A stretch of 64,000 bases of DNA from Numida meleagris (lineage: Eukaryota > Chordata > Aves > Galliformes > Numididae), in the NCBI RefSeq assembly GCF_002078875.1, contig NC_034411.1, positions 57,461,238 through 57,525,237 on the forward strand, given 5' to 3'. The position numbers and the translations under genes are program-made. The notes beneath the pieces are model-generated. The model had not been told where the DNA came from and did not search any database. It was given only the letters and a program-made list of their open reading frames with translations. Below, in pieces: positions 53,401 to 64,000 of the stretch (positions within the stretch are counted from its first letter, which is position 1; the number at the start of each line of letters is the position of its first letter).

Positions 53401-54342
53401 CTTCAAAAGGGAAATTTTCACTCTATTTTTCTGCTTCCTTGTATTAGATCTAACACTCAGAGCTTCACAACCAGCCAGTTACTTCTTGAGGCAAAATATT
53501 AGTTTTTGTGGCATCAGTGAACTGATCTGACTCCCCACGCAGTTTTGTTACCTGACGTCATAGATAGTATCCAAAAGTAAGAGCCAGAAAAGGAAAACAA
53601 GCTGTGTTTTTGCTGACCACCCTGGTAATCTTGGCTATGTCTAACCCTACACTTAGATTCTCTGTCTGGGGTACTTGAACTGTGCAGGTGCCAGTAGGCC
53701 TTTTGATTAGCAGTCATTGAGGCAGACAATCACAGGTGCTTGTGCATAGAATCATCATAGAATGGCCTGGGTTGAAAAGGACCATAACGATAATCTAATT
53801 TCAACCCCCCTGCTGTGGGCAGGGTTGCCAACCACTAGACCAGGCTGTGCAGAGCCACATCCAGCCTGGCCTTGGATGCCTCCAGGGATGGGGCACCCAC
53901 AACCTCCTTGGGCAATCTGTTCCAGTGCGTCACCACACTCTGACTGAAAAACTTCCTCTTAATATCTAACCTAAACCTCTGTGCATCTCTCAGTCCTGAA
54001 GTCATCGCTATGCTGATGTCAAAATACGAGCCTTCTCATCATATTTCTGTTTAGTAGCAAACTATTTAAAAAAAAGAAAAAAAGTAAAGTTAGATGAAAA
54101 CAAAGTAACCTGCACTAGGAATGGAGCAAATTCTTACACAATACAGACAAATTTTTGTTTATTTTATTGTGCAGTTGGTATGGAAACGGGCACTTAAGGA
54201 TCGTTTCAAATATGTGCGGAGAGCCATCGAAGATGATGAGCAAGTTCTGAAGAACAAATGCAAGTTTGGCCACAGGAGAGGACAGAGCAGGAAATCTTCA
54301 TCTGCTGAAAACAAATCTTATGACGTCAAAGTGCAGAAAGAG
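35388..54342 (+). CDS. SAMD3: SAMD3, sterile alpha motif domain-containing protein 3 (5' five coding exons, gene continues past the window)
   Basis: Five exons join in phase: 35388-35466, 36121-36307, 47710-47883, 48200-48284 and 54175-54342. Together they encode about 231 residues without a stop. Residues 1 to about 70 form a SAM domain (starts MESWSVDQVCNWL; core LALNDRMVQQLVKKIGHQAV), a fold that usually mediates protein or RNA binding. After a linker come FPYDVK...PDHSMRIRMIDCLQADMTKYL, then AYPFLNEDGNGF, then KRALKDRFKYVRR and NKCKFGHRRGQSRKS. From memory, this order and wording match mammalian SAMD3, which is about 520 residues, so less than half is present here. The molecular function of SAMD3 is poorly known. 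The start codon has a strong context (A at -3, G at +4) and an in-frame TGA lies just upstream at 35376-35378. I found no exon for the C-terminal half between 54343 and the window end. Confidence 0.93.
35467..36120 (+). other. SAMD3: SAMD3 intron 1 (between coding exons)
   Basis: A 654-base phase-1 intron, gtaggc...ctgcag. I see no repeat or additional exon in it. Confidence 0.88.
36121..36307 (+). CDS. SAMD3: SAMD3 coding exon 2 (remainder of SAM domain)
   Basis: The acceptor caatctgcag ends at 36120 and the donor gtgagt starts at 36308. The 187-nt exon completes E27 and encodes EEVNGAALLALNDRMVQQ, then VKKIGHQAVLMDLINKYK, the most conserved part of the SAM domain. The tail (CEAGLPTLPEISG) is the start of the linker. 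The exon leaves two bases (GG), a phase matched by the exon at 47710. Confidence 0.95.
45337..45418 (+). mobile_element. CR1 LINE 3' terminal fragment in SAMD3 intron 2
   Basis: It reads gcaaccttgcttgcagcagg, then ggttggaactacatgatcat, then aggtccctttcaacccaaac and tattctgtgattt, a typical CR1 3' UTR in + orientation. Confidence 0.88.
46731..46835 (-). mobile_element. CR1 LINE 3' fragment in SAMD3 intron 2
   Basis: It reads cacagaatggttgagctggg, then aagggactctggaggccatc, then tagtccaaggcccatgc, the complement of a CR1 3' end, fading after about 100 bases. Confidence 0.85.
47710..47883 (+). CDS. SAMD3: SAMD3 coding exon 3 (FPYDVK/DHSMRIR segment)
   Basis: The acceptor taatctttttcag ends at 47709 and the strong donor gtaagt begins at 47884. 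The exon needs one base to complete a codon and ends with two bases of a Leu codon. It encodes SYTLPNFPYDVKMVLGEKK and then PDHSMRIRMIDCLQADMT, recognisable as the conserved post-linker block of SAMD3. If exon 2 splices directly here, the linker from the SAM domain to FPYDVK is about 40 residues, shorter than I recall for mammals. Confidence 0.93.
48200..48284 (+). CDS. SAMD3: SAMD3 coding exon 4
   Basis: The acceptor tttgcacag ends at 48199 and the donor gtaagt starts at 48285. One base completes the Leu codon from exon 3, followed by 28 codons ending in phase 0. The product reads YPNGQQYNIVVGALMQAYPF and then LNEDGNGF, matching the SAMD3 block between DMTKYL and WKRALKDRF. The intron separating it from exon 3 is only 316 bases. 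Confidence 0.93.
50831..50848. repeat. (GA)n microsatellite after a poly-A run, in SAMD3 intron 4
   Basis: About nine GA units directly follow a run of ten As. Confidence 0.9.
53746..53998 (-). mobile_element. CR1 LINE 3' fragment in SAMD3 intron 4
   Basis: It opens atagaatcatcatagaatgg, then gttgaaaaggaccataacg, ccagcctggccttggatgcc, tccagggatggggcacccac and ctgttccagtgcgtcaccac, ending near aacctaaacctctg. This is the complement of the CR1 3' UTR and the end of ORF2, inserted about 180 bases before exon 5. Confidence 0.93.
54175..54342 (+). CDS. SAMD3: SAMD3 coding exon 5 (LKDRFKYVRR / GHRRGQ segment)
   Basis: The acceptor tattgtgcag ends at 54174 and the donor gtaaga begins at 54343. The 168-nt exon is in phase 0 at both ends (56 codons). 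It encodes LVWKRALKDRFKYVRRAI, then EDDEQVLKNKCKFGHRRGQ and a Ser/Lys-rich tail ending VQKE. The basic NKCKFGHRRGQSRKS run is highly characteristic of SAMD3. Reading through the donor reaches a TGA within a few codons, so another exon is required. Confidence 0.93.
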
Positions 54343-57300
54343 GTAAGATTTCTGTGATCTCATCCTGCTTACATTTTTCTCAAATAGTTTGTTCTGTAGA
54401 CAGACTTTGGGCTTATTTTCCTTTGTGGAGAACTGCGCATCAACAATATAGCTAAAACCAACACTTGATGCTTTGTACATTTGACATCATTTACAGATGT
54501 CACCAACTGCGCATAAAATTCTTTTATTTTTAATGCAGTGTTCCCATTCTGCCTTAGATTATACATCTCCAGTAAGAATACAAACTGATGTTTGCGAAGG
54601 CATGAAATGGCCATACCCTACTACCACATCACTCTTTTAGCTATTTGCATTAATGCACAATATACCTAGGGATGCTTATGAATGTATATGTGCAGATGCT
54701 GTATTTCCCTTCAGTTAGAGAACTTACAAAGAGCTATTAATGCCCGGTAAGTGTTTGAAGCATACTAATTAGCTTATACACTTCCATACATTCCAGTTAT
54801 GCTTTGGCAACACACCCCATACTCCTTTCAGTGCTACAATTAAAATATGGTAAAACTTAGTCAATTACAAGAATATGATAAAGAAGCTACTCAAGGAATT
54901 AGTTCGCATATGTTCATACTGCTAACTCTTTACCAGGCATGAGTGGTTTGCCTGACACATTTTTGCATAAGTCACACCCTTAGCTGTAGTTTTCTACCCA
55001 AAAAGCACATATATTTATTAGGGGCTTCAGTGATTTCTGCGTATCTCCTCCTAAGTAATGTGTGCATGAATGAACAGTTTCTTCTTTCTGCCTGCTATAG
55101 TTGGAAGGTTTGCAATTTATGAAACAAGAAACAAAATTTGGGTGCAAAACAATAAACAGCCTTGCACATGGGAAAAGAGAAGCAATAGGCTTTCATGCGT
55201 GCATCAAGTCAGCATTAATTTATCTGCTAATGCTTGGAAAGGGCAAGTGTAGGTCTTTATCACATCAGCTGCTTGAGAAGGCCCTACTGTGATCCCATGG
55301 GACTGCGTGCTCGACTTCTTTTTCCTATAGATGAGGTGTAATCACAGCATGCTATGTGCACACTGTAAGCTGGGAATACTGTTCCCTTTAACTGCATTGC
55401 CCAAGGCCATCACTGGTCACTCCTGGCTTGCTCCAGAAGTTGAAGAAGGAAGCATGTTCCCAGTTCCTGCTGGCTGCAGAGTTGTAAACAAGTAAGAGTG
55501 AAACTGGAAGGTGAGAAGACGCTGAGCTATCCATGAACAACCTTTCTTTCATTTTTTCCCCATGTCCTAAACAACAGGAAGGTGTGAAAGCAAGAATTAA
55601 CACTTGTTAGGCTTATGAATGAATCGCACAAACTGAGGGAATCACGCCTTAGTTTTAAATGTGTTTCTATGTAGAAACCAAATAACTTGAGCTCTTACAG
55701 CCAGATGTTTGTCATTACAAACAGTAAAAGTGTACACCTGAACACGATTTTTTTTTTTTTTTAGCATTCTTTCAAACAAATGCATTTCCTATATTTGGCA
55801 AAATATATAAAGGTAACTTCCTGCTTATCTTTGGCAATAACTACTTTGTGATAAATTTAAAATGCTAAAGAGAAAATCATAGCCTCAGAAAATAAATATT
55901 TGGTCTAGAAGTCAATACCACAAGCAAAATATTCAAATTATCATTAGTCAGACCCCCTTGCCTTCAACCCTTTTACAAGCCTGGAGGAATAGGCTGACCA
56001 GTCCATTAGGATCATTTAAGGGTGGGAAGTGAATTCCAGGCTAAGGAGACTTTTGAAGAATGATCAATCAAAGATTTCTAGCCACTTTGCATCCTCACTT
56101 TCCCTTAGATGGGCAGAGCAGGACTCTGGGGCATTACAGGTCAAACCCAACTGGCAAGCAGTGCAGATGAAAGAGCACATCTGTTCCCAATGGCTAACAT
56201 ACTCACCAGTCACACAGCTGACTTCTATTCAGAAACTAAAGCTCAGTATAGTCACAAGGTGCAATTCCATAGAATGCATGCTGTGTCAGCATAACCTTGA
56301 GTTGTTAATGGTATGAAGGTGATGAAAAGACTCTTTACCCCTGAGGCATTTCTTAGTATGAGTGGTGTTTGTTTTTACTTTAAAAAAAAATATGCCTGCT
56401 ACTCTTGCTAAAGTCTTTGACTGCTCTTCCAATCTCACCAAGCATAAACAAATAATTAAAAATTGCTTGCTAGTGATGTTTTGGGATGTGCTCAGACCAC
56501 AGATGATTGCTATCACTTTGTCTGCTCAAGCCCAGTCACCTGCCAGCAGGCATTCCTGCTCCAAACACAGCAGGAATGTTTCTTGGCCTCCTATATAGCA
56601 TCCAGCTTTATCCTCAAGATTCTTTAAAATATCTGCTATGTGCTAGTTCTTAGACAGCTCTGTATGCAATGATATGAAAGAGTGTATTCCCTTTAGTATC
56701 ATTAATATGTTCCTAGCTAGCATCAGAAGAAAGGTCTTGAGCAAGTGCAGTGTCGAGGGCTGTACAATCATGATGAATGCACAAAAAGCCATGCTGGATT
56801 TATCTGTCACTATAGTCCTGATGGAGGTTTCACTCAGAGTGACGCTCCCTACAAACAGTCATCAGCATGAGTGAGCCACCCCTGGAAAGAAACTTAACAC
56901 GGAACCTGACACAAACCACCTCCAACCAAATGTAATAGGAGGAGCTGTAGACTGGGAGGAGCTGGAAGGGGGAGGAGACCACAATCCCTCTTCAATGGCC
57001 TCCTGTTTCTGGAAGCTTGCAGGTGTGTTCATCTGGGCTTCTCTGAAACAGCTGTAAAAGATGTAAATTCGGTGTTAGATGTGAAAAGGAGAAGTAAGCA
57101 CTGATGAGGCGTTAAGATAGGAGAAGATATTTGCAAATACTTCATGTATTTGTTACACTCAGGAGAGCTGGGAATAAACATAATGAAAATCACTTATAAA
57201 GAAGGCATCAGCAGGCCGCCTCCTTTTTGCGTCTATGGGATAGAGATGAAATATTTTTACAGCTACTTAAACTGGGAAAAGTGGAAGGATTCTGCAGAAA

Positions 57301-58969
57301 TTTAAGCTCATGTAGTTGGACATCTGTCAGTATTATTTCCATACAGGAAAGATAAACAGCAACTTTGAAAGTAGTGAGTAGGCAAAAATTCTATGGTGGG
57401 ATGATCAGATGAAAACCAGAGAAGATTGCTCTGGCCCAGGAGGCATCCAGGTGGAAGCTGAGATACGTGATACTGTATGTGATTGTTTTGACATTATCGT
57501 GCGATACAAGAACAATGAAGGTGGTGAGAACATAAGGCTGAGACTTTCTGTTAACTATTGAGACTTCAGAGAAAGCTTCCTTCAGAGAAAATGGATGGGC
57601 CTCCTATCTTAAAATAGAAGGAGGGTTGCAGAAAAGCAGTGCGATAGGCTTTCTGAGTTTGGTCAAAATCCGTAGGGTGACCAGAGCCAAATTAAATGAT
57701 GAAGCCTGGAACCTTTAACCTGCACAAAGAACCTGATTCAGGGCAAATGTAGGAAACAGTCTCTGTACCAGCGAGCATAGGGGAGCTGATTATTGAAGGA
57801 TGTCAACCATTCAATGAGGTGGAACAGATAATCTCTGTTGTCTTTTTTTGCTTTGACTATTAGTTTGTGTAAAATATTGCTGCTGTCAGACTGATTGAAG
57901 CTGGGCCTGTGGGGGGTGGTCTTAGGGCTGACTGCAGGGAGGCAAATGGTGAAGCTGATCCTTTGAGGTGCCTTATTGCGCTCCACTGGCTCCCCACTCA
58001 TCACAATGAGGAAATTGTCTTTTCTGATGAAAGAAGTAAACATGAACAAGCACTGCCAGCTCTGAGCTGGAGTTTCTTTTATCTCAATACAACTTTAGAT
58101 TTGAAGCCCTTTTAGACATTTTGTAGGAGTATGTTTGTCTTTGAGGAGATTAAAACAAATGACGTCTTATTCATCAATGAGATTATACCACTGCAGGAAC
58201 TGGAAGCTTGAAGCAAGGTTTCAAGGAATGCAGAGAGTGTGGGAGTTGACAGGAGATCCTGGGGCGGGGTGGAAAGGGAGAAATGAAGGGGAGAAAAACC
58301 ATCAGCAAGTGAAAGAGGAAACCAAATGAATTAAACGAGTGCAAGAATTTCAAAGGTTTAACCTGTTGTGCAAGACGTACAGAAACTTCTCTGAGCCATG
58401 TGGTTGAGGGATGCTGTTGAGAGCTACAGAATTAGGTTTCATCTAAGCAGTGAATGTTGTACACTGGTGAAGCAGGAGCAATAGCCCCTTTTTCTCTAAG
58501 ATTGAAAATCTCAGAATCATGTATTTGTATGTATGCACAGCCAAAGTGTGAAACTGGATTTTCAAATGATCGTTTAATGGTTGTATTGATGCAATGTGGT
58601 TTTTCTACTAAAACTTTGATGTGTGTACATAGTGTGTGGCATTGCTTAGTTAATATTTTAAAGTGCTTTGAGAGCCAAGTGATAACCTTTGAGCACAAAT
58701 TGCTGGTGTACACATTATGCCTCACCCTTTTTCATATCATTCAATATCTCCATTGTTCTGTGAGTTAACGTGAAGGGGTGAAGGCTGTCCCTTGACAGAT
58801 GAAAACAGATTTCACCCCCTTCTGCTTATGCTGTTTTCTAGTTTGCAAATTAGAAAGCATTTGTGGTCAGAAATAGACTGACTTATATGGCTTTGAAAGT
58901 TTGCAATTAATATTGGCGTGCAAGTCTAGCTCTGAAAGTATTTGCTGGGCTCAAGAGGGTAATTATGTA

Positions 58970-58996
58970 TAATTAAAGCAGAGCCTGCTTTAATTA
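58970..58996. repeat. Perfect 12-bp-arm inverted repeat with TAATTA ends
   Basis: TAATTAAAGCAG and its exact complement CTGCTTTAATTA are separated by three bases (AGC). TAATTA is the core of many homeodomain sites, so this could be a paired binding site, or simply a hairpin. It lies in AT-rich DNA of SAMD3 intron 5. Confidence 0.85.
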
Positions 58997-59550
58997 AATA
59001 CGAGTCAGTGTGGATCCTTCAGTAGGCTACATGTTCATTTTGCATGAGAGCAGTCTGTCTGTGCTGTTTCCCCAGTCTTTGTGTTCAGCTTTTGGACATG
59101 AAGGGTGCCACGACTGCGATGGAAATTAGGAATGCCTTTTCAAAGGAAATATTATTATTAGTTGCTGGGAGCTGATAAGAACTGTAAACAGCATAATGAA
59201 AGGCAATGTAGCAGCTATACCAACGTTACTACTGGTCAGCAAGATGGTCCCAGTATCCAAGTATAGTCTAAAAGAGGAGCTCCCATGCTGGCATCACCAG
59301 TCCTGCCTGTGTGTGATTCTGACTACCATCTAACAGTATCTGCCTTTTCTAGAGAGCAGATTAGTGGAGTCCCCCAAAGGAATATTCCCAAAGTGTCCCA
59401 GGTGAGAGATCTGAATCTGTGGTCTGCAGTGAGTGCCTGCAGTAATTTGCAGGGCTGTCTCCTGGTCCTATCTCTATTCACTCTCTCAAACCGAAGACTT
59501 AGTAGGTTCTGTTGGCATTCTTTGTGAAAGAGATCTTTATCACTGTCATT

Positions 59551-61527
59551 AGAATCATAGAATCATAGAATTGCTCAGGTTGGGAAGGACCTTCAAGATC
59601 ATTAAGTCCAACCACAACCTAACCATACTGCTCTAACAACCCACCGCTAAATCATGTCCCCCAAGCACCACATCCAAACGGTTTTTAAACACATTAGGGA
59701 AGGTGACTCAACCACCTCCCTGGGAAGCCTGTTCCAGTGCTTAACAACCCTTTCTGGAAAGAAGTTTTTCCTGATATCCAACCTAAACCTCCCCTGGCGC
59801 AACTTGAGGCCATTTCCCCTTGTCCTGTCACCACTGAGAAGAGACCAGCCCCGCTCTCACTGCAATCACCTTTCAGGTATTTGAAGAGAGCGATGAGGTC
59901 TCCCCTCAGTCTCCTCTTCCCTAGACTAAACAGCCCCAGTTCCTTTAGTTGCTCCTCGTAGGGCATATTCTCCAAGGCCTTCACAAGCCTTGTTGCCCTT
60001 CTTTGGACCTGCTCCAGCACCTCAATGTCCTTTCTGTACTGAGGTGCCCAAAACTGAACACAGTACTCGAGGTGAGGCCTCACCAATGCCGAGTACAGGG
60101 GCAGGATGACTTCCCTAGTCCTGCTCACCACACCGTTCCTGATACAAGCCAGGATGCCATTGGCCTTGGCCACCTGGGCACACTGCTGGCTCATATTCAG
60201 CAGACTGTCCATCAGCACACCAGGGTCCCTTTGTGTCAGGCTGCTTTCCAGCCACTCCTCCCCAAGCCTGTAGGGTTGCCTGGGGTTGTTGTGAACCAAA
60301 GTGCAGGACCTGGCACTTGACCCTGATGAAACTCATATGGCTTACCTTGGCCCATCGATGCAGTCTATCCAGGTCCCTCTGTAGTGCCTTTCTACCCTCC
60401 GGCAGATCAACACTCCCTCCCAACTTGGTGTCGTCTGCAAACTTACTGAGGGTGCGCTCCATCCCCTCATCAAGATCATTGATAAAGATGTTGAATAGAA
60501 GAGGCACTGGGACCAAGCCATGGGGGACGCCGCTCGTGACTGGCTGCCAACTGGATTTAACTCCATTGACCACAACCCTCTGGGCCCGGCCATCCAGCCA
60601 GTGTTTCACCCAGCAGAGTGTATGCCCATCCAAACCATGGGCAGCCAGCTTCTCCACAAGGATGCTGTGGGGGACAGTGTCAAAGGCTTTACTGAAGTCC
60701 AGATAGACCACACTGACAGCCTTGCCTTCATCCACTAAGCGAGTCACCTTGTCATAGAACGAAATCAGGTTTGTCAAACAGGATCTACCATTCATAAACC
60801 CATGCTGACTGGGCCTGATCCCCTGGTTGACCTTTAACTGATCCACAATTTATCCTGAGATTATCCGTTCCATAACCTTCCCTGGCACCAAAGTGAGACT
60901 GATAGGTCTATAGCTACCAGGATCATCTTTCCGGCCCTTCTTGAAGATGGGAGTCACATTTTCTAGTCTCCAGTCAACCGGGACATTCCCTGTTAGCCAG
61001 GACTGTCGAAAGATGATGGAGAGGGGCCTGGAAACCACATCCGCCAACTCCCTCAGCACTCTGGGGTGCAATCCATCTGGCCCCATGGACTTGTGAGTGT
61101 CCAGCTTGCAGAGCAGGTCCAAAACCATCTCATTGTGGATTGTGCATGGCCTATTCTGTTCCCCATTCCTGTCTGCCAGCTCAAGGGGCTGTGTGCCCAG
61201 GGCACAAGTCTTACTATTAAAGACTGAGGTGAAGAAGGCATTAAGTACCTCAGCCTTATCCTGATCCTTGGTCACTGTGTTGCCTTCAGCATCCAACAAG
61301 GGATGGAGATTCTCCCTAGCCCTCCTCGGGTTGAAGTCCCCCATGAGAACAAGGGGTAGAGACCTCGAGACCTCACCCAACTGCCCATAAAGTATCTTAT
61401 CCACCACTTCGTCCTGGTTGGGTGGCCTGTAGCAGACTCCCACATTAGCAACAGCTAGGCTACATTTACTATTCAGAAACTGGTATATACCCTTGTGAGG
61501 AGCAAGAGGCACTTGCTGTCCTCACCA
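59551..61527 (-). mobile_element. CR1 LINE copy, about 2 kb, with the largest ORF2 remnant in the window
   Basis: The left end carries the CR1 terminus (agaatcatagaatcatagaa, two to three 8-mer units on the opposite strand). Reading leftwards from about 61512 the copy contains part of the endonuclease, the reverse transcriptase and the ORF2 C-terminus, then the 3' UTR with ggttgggaaggaccttcaag complementing the element's 3' end. The 5' boundary is only approximate because similarity fades around 61515-61530. It sits in SAMD3 intron 5, antisense to that gene. Confidence 0.96.
59694..61512 (-). pseudogene. CR1 ORF2 (endonuclease/reverse transcriptase) remnant, broken
   Basis: The endonuclease end is seen as VCYRPPNQ and LVLMGDFN (61341-61330). 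The next residues jump straight to a linker (RENLHPL...AEVLNAFFTSVF), implying loss of the rest of the endonuclease and following region. Reverse transcriptase landmarks follow: [58 protein letters not shown] and the catalytic FADD at 60441-60430. A TAA at 60852-60850 interrupts the frame, a one-base shift lies near 60293-60298, and another near 59826-59834 precedes the C-terminus. With these breaks it cannot encode a working protein. Confidence 0.93.
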
Positions 61528-64000
61528 GAGGACTTTACATCACTCTGTGATCAGGCAGTCATGTTACTTTGGTGTTGACATTAATGACTTCTAGGATTTA
61601 TGATAGTGGCTTTCAACAGTAACTGAAAGTTTTTATGCCTTGGTAATGCACATCATGCATAAAAATTCTCCCTTCCCTCAAGGAGAAGTAGCAACTTCTC
61701 TTCTCTGACTGGGACACTGTCTGATAAAGTGCTACAGGGTACTAACTGGGGCTTTTAACAAGAATCTAACTGCTATTTTCACTAGAATCTCTAGCCATGT
61801 TTTGGGGAAAAAACAGGATTCATGAAATGGACGCTATGGAATTGGGGCTTTGTGTTTAAACACCTATCTCCTACCAAATTAGTAACTATCCTCTTGCTTC
61901 AGGAAATGAGATATGTGAGGGATTTGGACCATAGTTGTTTAATGTATGTATGATTTATTGTTTAAACGTTAGCATCTTAACACAATCTATGGTTGTGTTG
62001 TTCATCCAATCCATTGTCTATTGGTTCCAGTAGAGCTGTGAATATCCTCTGTGTGAAGGGTGCCTGTCAAACGCCATCTGCAGCAGGAGCAAGAGCCCTA
62101 TGACCTGTGTGACTCCCAGATCCAGTGACTTTAGTCACAGATACTTGAGATGCCAAGAAGTTAAGAGTGGTTATGGGCATGGGCACTCAAGGATGTGTCC
62201 CCTACAGCTGTCATTCTTCGCTTATGAAAGGGCTTAAGAGTCTTTGCAGGGCCTCAGGCAAGGTCTAGGCAACACTGATGTAAAAGTCCTGGATATACTT
62301 TGCTTATCTCATTAACTTCCTTGCTGCATACTTTTGACCTCTTTTTCTATTCTGTTCCACAGTATTTCTCATCTGCTTGGCAGATGAGAAAAGGCAAAAC
62401 AAAACAAAAGCCTCATTTTTTAATGGTATCAAAGTAAATTCTCATGTTTCAGAAAGTTTTTTTTAAATCCAACCTCTATTATTTAAAAATAAAAGAATTT
62501 CTTCCTCTTATTCAGTAAGTATGCACACTGCCATTAAGACAATTCTATACAGAAAAATATTAAATATCACCAGCCAACACTCTTTTTATCACTGCAATGG
62601 AAATCGATGGTACTGGTGACACGACGGAAAATCAAGCCACAGGAAAGATTACGTATTTAATTAGACACTGAAAGAGGAGATCTTTAATGTAGATCTGTCT
62701 TCAGTCTATATAGGATTTTCCACAGTAGATTGAAATAACCAAAGGTTAAAGTTACTGTCACAGTTTTACTGGGATATTGCTGTACAGGATTGAGCTTTCT
62801 TGTTCTGATGGATAAGGCAGAGAAGATTTTCCCAAAGTTAGAATGTGATGGGGCTGGCATACCAGTTCAGTAGCCAACTTTCCAAACTCAGTTTGTTCTC
62901 ATTCACACCCCAAATGTCAAAGTTAACTCTAAAAGATGTTACATCTCACTTGTAATTATTGCAAAATAGGTTGCAAAATGGTGTCCCACTGAGATAATTT
63001 CTTTCTCCCAAAATAAACCCACCTCTCAGTTACCTTTCTACTTACCTTAAAAATCAACCTGTTCACAAATTTAAAACTTAAAGGAAAAAATGAAAATATT
63101 CTGAGTCCCACATTTAGGTATGACTGAGTTAATGTTCTTTTATTACACTTTTCCAAAAAAAGCAAATTAGAAAACGGGAACATTTGAAGATTATGAAAAT
63201 TCAGTTAGAAAGCAAGTTCTGCACTGAACACATTTTGCTGCAAGCATGATAGTCTGTAAATTTATTTATATATAAAAGACAAAATTTATCTTGATGTTAT
63301 AAATCCTAAGGTTCGAAATTATTTGTGTAAAATTCAAGTGATGTCAATCTTTCGTGCTCAGTTAACAGCCTTCAGATCGTATTTGAATGAAACCATGCTT
63401 AGAAATAACGAACGGCATACATTAGGACACTTTCTCCCTTCGTATTTTCAGCTAGGCTGCCTGTATAAACAGCTACTCATCCATAAACATTTGAGTTTGC
63501 TGTTCTCTGTTTCCACACTAGTTCTGCTAAAGGCTATCACTGCCATTAGCCATAACGTACCAGTGAAGTCCATTGCTCTATGCTGTTCCTGACTGATAAA
63601 CATGTATGCTTGCACTAAATCAGTTGGAAATAGAAACATGCAATGATGCAGTAATTCTAGCCCCTCAGTTACCACCTAATCTGTATTTCTGTAGCTTTGT
63701 ATATTACAGTATATTGTTTATGTTGTTTGTATAATTGCACACTTGCAGTGAAACTGTACAGAGACAAAATGAAATGAAGAGCTTAGATACAGAAGGCATA
63801 GATCTGCCACTGTATATAGGAGACAAGGAGGCCCCAAATCATAGCAACTTTGGTTTCTAATGCCAACTTTAGAACAGTTTCATTGCAAGAAACATTCTGC
63901 ACTCATCAAGTGTTTTACTTCAGACTTATCATTATGTGTTCGTTAGATAAACTTTTGCTTCTACTGTGCTTAAACAACCAAGTAATCTCTGAAATATTGA

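Larger units (their letters stand above)
48285..54174 (+). other. SAMD3: SAMD3 intron 4 (about 5.9 kb)
   Basis: A phase-0 intron, gtaagt...gtgcag. It is mostly AT-rich, with a short (GA)n at 50831, a GC-richer patch at about 52350-52720 and a minus-strand CR1 fragment at 53746-53998. Confidence 0.85.
54343..64000 (+). other. SAMD3: SAMD3 intron 5, open at the window end
   Basis: It begins with a good donor (gtaaga). No segment in the remaining 9.66 kb resembles the expected next part of SAMD3 (an acidic stretch followed by a WFQQEY-like motif). Contents are a possible alternative terminal exon at 55101, a palindrome at 58970, a possible ancient LINE remnant at about 57870-58110 and a 2 kb CR1 copy at 59551. 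The stretch from 61528 to 64000 is AT-rich with nothing recognised. Confidence 0.75.

Noticed and set aside
60233..60706. 157-codon + strand open frame
   Set aside because: Antisense shadow of the CR1 reverse transcriptase on the minus strand.
1..64000. CRISPR arrays, tRNA or rRNA genes, intact endogenous virus
   Set aside because: No regularly spaced repeats, cloverleaf-like genes, rRNA landmarks, or gag/pol/env-like frames were seen. The only reverse transcriptase is CR1.

Overview
This window is vertebrate nuclear DNA, almost certainly from a bird and probably a galliform such as chicken. The organism call rests on many CR1 LINE fragments in both orientations, with the typical CR1 3' end (ATTCTATG-type 8-mers, no poly-A tail), and on one recognisable multi-exon gene with GT-AG introns. 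Most of the sequence is AT-rich non-coding DNA. I see no bacterial-type operons, CRISPR arrays, rRNA or tRNA genes, or intact viral genes.

The one well-supported protein-coding gene is SAMD3 (sterile alpha motif domain-containing 3) on the + strand. Five coding exons (35388-35466, 36121-36307, 47710-47883, 48200-48284, 54175-54342) have consensus splice sites and matching codon phases. Joined, they give about 231 residues: an N-terminal SAM domain, a short linker, and the conserved FPYDVK...DHSMRIR and LKDRFKYVRR...CKFGHRRGQ segments. No stop is reached, so the gene runs off the right edge. A small CpG-rich segment (about 34520-34750), followed by a long TG-rich repeat, lies just upstream and is the likely promoter. 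From human gene order, TMEM200A would be expected on the opposite strand, sharing this promoter. Its coding exon is not in the window.

Layout: 1-34 kb is non-coding DNA with CR1 fragments at 3.1, 10.9, 13.4-14.3, 22.3 and 34.1 kb. It also holds a 20-unit TTC repeat (6.8 kb), an unexplained exon-like segment (7931-8074), and an AAGG/AAAG tetranucleotide array interrupted by a 750-base assembly gap (24989-25738). 34.5-54.3 kb is SAMD3 exons 1-5 with introns containing CR1 fragments. 54.3-64 kb is the open fifth intron, which carries a roughly 2 kb decayed CR1 copy (59551-about 61527, minus strand) whose endonuclease-reverse transcriptase frame is broken by a large deletion, one stop and two frameshifts. 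It also contains a perfect homeodomain-like palindrome at 58970.

I did not find a clear previously undescribed system. The observations most worth checking are the divergent SAMD3/TMEM200A promoter arrangement, the short SAMD3 linker with a possible skipped exon, a possible alternative terminal exon at 55101, and the exon-like segment at 7931-8074.
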